A DNA stretch of 34,103 bases. Origin: Hydrogenophaga sp. (GTDB lineage: Bacteria > Pseudomonadota > Gammaproteobacteria > Burkholderiales > Burkholderiaceae_C). A program made the position numbers and the translations under genes. Position 1 is the first letter of the stretch, and every line of letters starts with the position of its first letter. Shown here piece after piece: positions 31,080-34,103 of this stretch. Below the pieces are notes generated by a model. The model was not told the DNA's origin. It ran no database searches and saw nothing but the letters and a program-made list of their open reading frames with translations. Location: contig JAGKSX010000117.1 in NCBI GenBank assembly GCA_018993155.1, forward strand, positions 1 to 34,103. Direction: 5' to 3'.

Positions 31080-31667
31080 TCAGGTGGGTGGGCGCGGTGT
31101 GCCGCGCCCACCGGGTCTGCGGCAGTTGGCGTGCCTGCGCACCATGCCGCCCGGGAAGCGCATGCACCGGGAGAGCTCCTCGAGCAACGGGAGCAGGTTG
31201 AGAAAGATCGCGCTCAGAAATGCCACGAGCAGGTAGCCAGCCGGTAGCGGCTGTTCCTTCCAGCGAAGGCGCCATTGCGCCGCGTCGCCCCAGCGGCCGA
31301 AGGCATCCGAATGCAGCGCGGCAAGTGCCAGCAAGGCGAACAGCGGGAGCATTTCCAGGAAGCTGTGAATCATCTGCTCGCCGGCACGCAGCTCGCGCTT
31401 GCCGTGCACCCACCGGAGTTCGAACCAGGTGGTCGCCTCGTGCACGACAAAGACCATGGCAAGCAACACCAGCGCGAGCAGATTGATCTGCAGCAGAAGC
31501 GCGATCGCGGCACCCAGCCCCATCTGCAGGAACAGGACCAGGTGCGACGCCGACTCTCGCCAGCCGGTGGTTGCCTCGATCGCCGTGCGCCGGTGACACC
31601 ACCAGTCGGCCAACCCGGCCAGCACCCAGAGGGGCAGGACGAGGTACATCAGAAGAAAGGTCATCAT
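31080..31667 (-). CDS. Integral membrane protein of the oxidase gene unit, unrecognised
   Basis: The 195-residue product has about four transmembrane segments: residues 2-20 (FLLMYLVLPLWVLAG), 42-60 (LVLFLQMGLGAAIALL), 62-80 (LLALVLLAMVFVV) and one near 105-118, with a possible fifth around 148-163 (YLLVAFLSAIFLNLLPL). His residues at WCHRR and VVHEATTW could contact a metal or haem, but this is not established. I recognise no named family. It lies 33 bp after the 105-residue membrane protein gene downstream of the cytochrome oxidase, so it may help oxidase assembly or function. Confidence 0.75.
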   Translation of the reverse strand: MMTFLLMYLVLPLWVLAGLADWWCHRRTAIEATTGWRESASHLVLFLQMGLGAAIALLLQINLLALVLLAMVFVVHEATTWFELRWVHGKRELRAGEQMIHSFLEMLPLFALLALAALHSDAFGRWGDAAQWRLRWKEQPLPAGYLLVAFLSAIFLNLLPLLEELSRCMRFPGGMVRRHANCRRPGGRGTPRPPT

Positions 31668-31700
31668 CTCTGCACGCCTGAATCCGTCAGCGTTGTTCGC

Positions 31701-32018
31701 TCAAGGCAGCAGCACCACGGAAGGCAATGCGCTGAACACCACCGCCGCCGCCGCGATGGCGGTAGCCCCTCGCGCAAGGCGGTAGCTCCAGCCCGGGAGG
31801 CGACCATCGGCGTGCCGGGCCTTCAATCGCACGACATGCACGCCCACGGCCAGCAGCGCGATCGCCGTGGCGCCCCAGGCCACCGCGTTGGCGGTCCACT
31901 GGTGCGGCCAGATCTCGCCCGCCGCCCAGATCACCATGAAGTGCGCAAACCAGATGACGAGGGCCGTGACGATCGGCCGCCCGCCGGAGGGCTTGAGCGC
32001 CTTCACACGCCGCCCCAT
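31701..32018 (-). CDS. Small membrane protein coupled to the oxidase (105 residues)
   Basis: The leftward frame starts at ATG 32018, overlapping the last 16 bp of the oxidase gene, and ends at 31701. The 105-residue product has three hydrophobic segments (about residues 17-33, 46-62 and 85-104) and a charged loop (RLKARHADGRLP). It is probably an accessory oxidase subunit or assembly factor by position; no sequence family is recognised. The translational overlap supports a direct link to the oxidase. Confidence 0.75.
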   Translation of the reverse strand: MGRRVKALKPSGGRPIVTALVIWFAHFMVIWAAGEIWPHQWTANAVAWGATAIALLAVGVHVVRLKARHADGRLPGWSYRLARGATAIAAAAVVFSALPSVVLLP

Positions 32019-34103
32019 GGCAGCACGCGCGGCAACAGCAGGGCGGCTGCGCCTTCGCACGCGGCAAACATGAACAGGATGCGCAGCGCTTCCAGGGTCT
32101 TGTTGGCCGGGCCCGGTGCCAGGCCGCGCATCCAGCGCGCCAGGTAGTACACGGCCGAGAGCGCAACCGCCAGCACGATGGCGCTGTGCCACGCCAACAT
32201 GGCGAAGATGGCCGCGCCTTGCCCGCTGGCATCGCCGCGCAGCCCGGCGTTCCACCAGTCCAGCGCGTCCACCGCCAGCGCCGCGACGAGGCACACCATG
32301 CTCAGCGCCATGGCGATGGCGCTGAGCCCGCTGCCGCGCCGGAACCTCGCCAGCAAGGGCCGGGCCGCGCAGGCCAGGCCCGCCGAGGCGCCGAGCAGCA
32401 GCAGGCCGGGCGCCAACGCGCCGCGCGGCGCGGCGATGCGCCACCAGTCCGGGTGGGCGCCGAACAGGTAGAGGTAGGAGAACATCGCCATCAGAAAGAT
32501 CATCCCGAGCACGATGACCAGCAGCACCGCAGCCCACCAGCCGTGCGATTGCGGGCCGGTCACGTAGGTGGGCAGCAGGATGCCCCCGCCCGCGTCCACC
32601 TGCTTCTGCGGGATGTGCCGGTCGTTGTGCCAGACCCAGCGCATCACGCAGACGATGGTGAGCACGCCGCAGATCGCGCTCAGGGCCAAGGCCTTCACCG
32701 TGAGCAGCAGGAAGAAGCCGGCGGTGAAGAGCGCCGCCAGCAGCGGCGACCAGGCGGGCCCCGGCATGATCTGCACGTACTGCGGCTCGGCGCGCGCGCT
32801 GCTGGTGATCAGCGTCTCGCGCGCGCCGGTGGCGGTGCCGGGCAGGAAGTAGCGCCCGGCCTCGACGTTCTCGCGCAGCCGGGCATCGGCCCACAGGGGT
32901 TCGAGGGAGCTGACGACGGGGATGGAGCGGATGCCGTAGTTGCCGGTGGACAGCCACTCCAGCGTGCCGCCGTGGTAGACGTTGCGGGCGTTCCCCCCGC
33001 CGCCGCCCATGCCCTGGCGGCTGTAGCAGCGGATGGCGTCGATCAGGAACAGCAGCACCCCGGCCGCCATGATGAAGGCGCCCACGGTCGAGATCAGGTT
33101 GGGCACCTCCATGGACCGGCCCGGCAGGTAGGTGTCCACGCGCCGGGGCATGCCCATGAGGCCGCTCAGGTGCATGGGCAGGAAGCAGACGTGCACGCCG
33201 ACGAAGTTGAGCCAGAAGACCCAGCGCCCCACGCGCTCGGACAGCTGCTGGCCGTTGATCATCGGCGTCCAGTAGTAGAACGCGGCGAACAGCGGGAACA
33301 CCATGCTGCCGATCAGCACGTAGTGGAAGTGCGCGACGACGAAGTAGGTGTCGTGGGCCTGGCCGTCGAAGGCGACCATGCCCACCATCACGCCGGTGAG
33401 GCCGCCCATCACGAAGATGAGGATGCCGCCCACCAGAAACAGCGCGGGCACGTTGCGCTGGATCCTGCCGGCCGCGAGCGTGGCGATCCACGCGAACACC
33501 TGGGCGCCCGCCGGGATGGCCACCGCCATCGACGCGGCGGAGAAGTAGCCGGCCGACAGGCCGGGCAGGCCCACCGTGAACATGTGGTGGGCCCACACCC
33601 CGAAGCTGATGAAGCCGGTGGCGATCAGCGCCAGCACCACGATCTCGTGGCCCACCAGCGGCTTCTGCGCCACCGTGACGATCATGGTCGAGAGCATCGC
33701 CGAGGCCGGGATGAAGATGATGTAGACGTCGGGGTGGCCGAAGAACCAGAACAGGTGCTGGTACAGCAGCGGGTCGCCGCCGCGCGTGGCGTCGAACAGC
33801 GGCCAGTTGAAGGCGCGCTCGAGCTCCAGCAGAAAGGTGACCATGATCATGGCGGGGAAGGCCAGGATGATCATCACGCCGAAGATCAGCACCGCCCAGG
33901 CGTAGAGCGGCATCTTTGCCAGCGTCATGCCGGGGGCGCGCGTGCGCAGCACGCCCACGGTGAGTTCGATGGCGCCGGCGATCGCGCTGATCTCGATGAA
34001 ACCGATGCCGAGCAGCCAGAAGTCGGCGTTGATGCCCTGGGCGTAGACCGCCGAGCTCAGCGGCGGGGAAAAGAAACAACCCCCCGGGGGGGCCCGGGGG
34101 GGG
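32003..34103 (-). CDS. Fused cytochrome c oxidase subunit I/III, 5' part cut by the window edge
   Basis: The frame runs leftward from the right edge to the stop at 32003, leaving about 695 codons. The COX1 part is clear: HPDVYIIF with the CuB His (codon about 33736-33734) and the cross-linked Tyr, HH of WAHHMF (about 33589), and the haem His pair in AHFHYVLIG (about 33331-33323). After about residue 430 it continues as a COX3-like membrane region (WWAAVLLVIVLGMIFL onward), but the usual COX3 signature is hard to find. The fused layout resembles CoxN-type or caa3-type oxidases. Two proton-path residues differ: Asp replaces Glu in HPEVY, and Gln replaces the K-channel Lys. The 5' end, with the first helices, lies beyond the window; residues next to the edge may be unreliable. 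It is the first visible gene of the leftward unit. Confidence 0.92.
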   Translation of the reverse strand, partial: PPRAPPGGCFFSPPLSSAVYAQGINADFWLLGIGFIEISAIAGAIELTVGVLRTRAPGMTLAKMPLYAWAVLIFGVMIILAFPAMIMVTFLLELERAFNWPLFDATRGGDPLLYQHLFWFFGHPDVYIIFIPASAMLSTMIVTVAQKPLVGHEIVVLALIATGFISFGVWAHHMFTVGLPGLSAGYFSAASMAVAIPAGAQVFAWIATLAAGRIQRNVPALFLVGGILIFVMGGLTGVMVGMVAFDGQAHDTYFVVAHFHYVLIGSMVFPLFAAFYYWTPMINGQQLSERVGRWVFWLNFVGVHVCFLPMHLSGLMGMPRRVDTYLPGRSMEVPNLISTVGAFIMAAGVLLFLIDAIRCYSRQGMGGGGGNARNVYHGGTLEWLSTGNYGIRSIPVVSSLEPLWADARLRENVEAGRYFLPGTATGARETLITSSARAEPQYVQIMPGPAWSPLLAALFTAGFFLLLTVKALALSAICGVLTIVCVMRWVWHNDRHIPQKQVDAGGGILLPTYVTGPQSHGWWAAVLLVIVLGMIFLMAMFSYLYLFGAHPDWWRIAAPRGALAPGLLLLGASAGLACAARPLLARFRRGSGLSAIAMALSMVCLVAALAVDALDWWNAGLRGDASGQGAAIFAMLAWHSAIVLAVALSAVYYLARWMRGLAPGPANKTLEALRILFMFAACEGAAALLLPRVLPWGGV
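34080..34103. other. C/G homopolymer stretch at the window end
   Basis: The last 24 bases are runs of C and G only: six C, seven G, three C and eight G. Reading the oxidase frame across it gives Pro/Gly in place of the expected conserved COX1 residues. This looks like low-quality contig-end sequence rather than genomic DNA. Confidence 0.6.

Noticed and set aside
31701-34079. A leftward frame of nearly 800 codons through the oxidase
   Set aside because: It is in another frame than COX1. Only its last 105 codons, the small membrane protein, make sense; the rest is Arg/Ala/Gly/Pro/His-rich shadow sequence.

Overview
The window is GC-rich, compactly coded DNA from a bacterium. Its gene content points to a betaproteobacterium, most likely Comamonadaceae (Hydrogenophaga/Variovorax/Acidovorax type). 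This is inference from the many solitary Bug-type tripartite tricarboxylate receptors, LysR-controlled catabolic operons and strong third-position GC bias; no rRNA or tRNA gene is present to confirm it.

Layout. (1) 1-1562: the end of an unknown gene, then a frameshifted AlbA_2/HATPase-type regulator followed by a cluster of short palindromes. (2) 1599-7830: a LysR regulator divergent from a catabolic operon (cupin, alpha/beta hydrolase, FAD aromatic hydroxylase, a 64-residue partner protein, two Bug receptors). (3) 7817-12048: a second LysR regulator divergent from a nucleoside operon (adenosine-deaminase-family enzyme, Bug receptor, Tat-exported nucleoside hydrolase). (4) 12065-14500: an accessory patch with an unknown small gene, a 5'-truncated hipA remnant and a complete AbiE-type (type IV) toxin-antitoxin pair preceded by a perfect 13-bp inverted repeat. 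(5) 14547-26489: a TetR regulator and a ten-gene, tightly packed operon (atypical SDR, GNAT, DapA-family enzyme, NMT1-type ABC importer, xylose-isomerase-like TIM barrel, enolase-superfamily enzyme, amidase, FAD dehydrogenase) with a clear promoter whose -35 box lies in a palindrome. (6) 26556-30578: small genes, including a ferredoxin, a GNAT, an APH(6)-like kinase and a divergent XRE/small-regulator pair. (7) 30595-34103: leftward genes ending in a fused cytochrome c oxidase subunit I/III gene cut by the window edge.

The two LysR operons and the TetR operon each combine uptake proteins with catabolic enzymes, so the window reads as a nutrient-scavenging region. Region 5 is the best candidate for an undescribed pathway: transport, amide hydrolysis, redox, enolase-type chemistry and aldolase/dehydratase-type chemistry are under one repressor, and the substrate cannot be deduced from sequence alone. 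The oxidase is also notable, because two residues normally used in its D and K proton channels are replaced. The extreme right end is a C/G homopolymer stretch that looks like a contig-end artefact.
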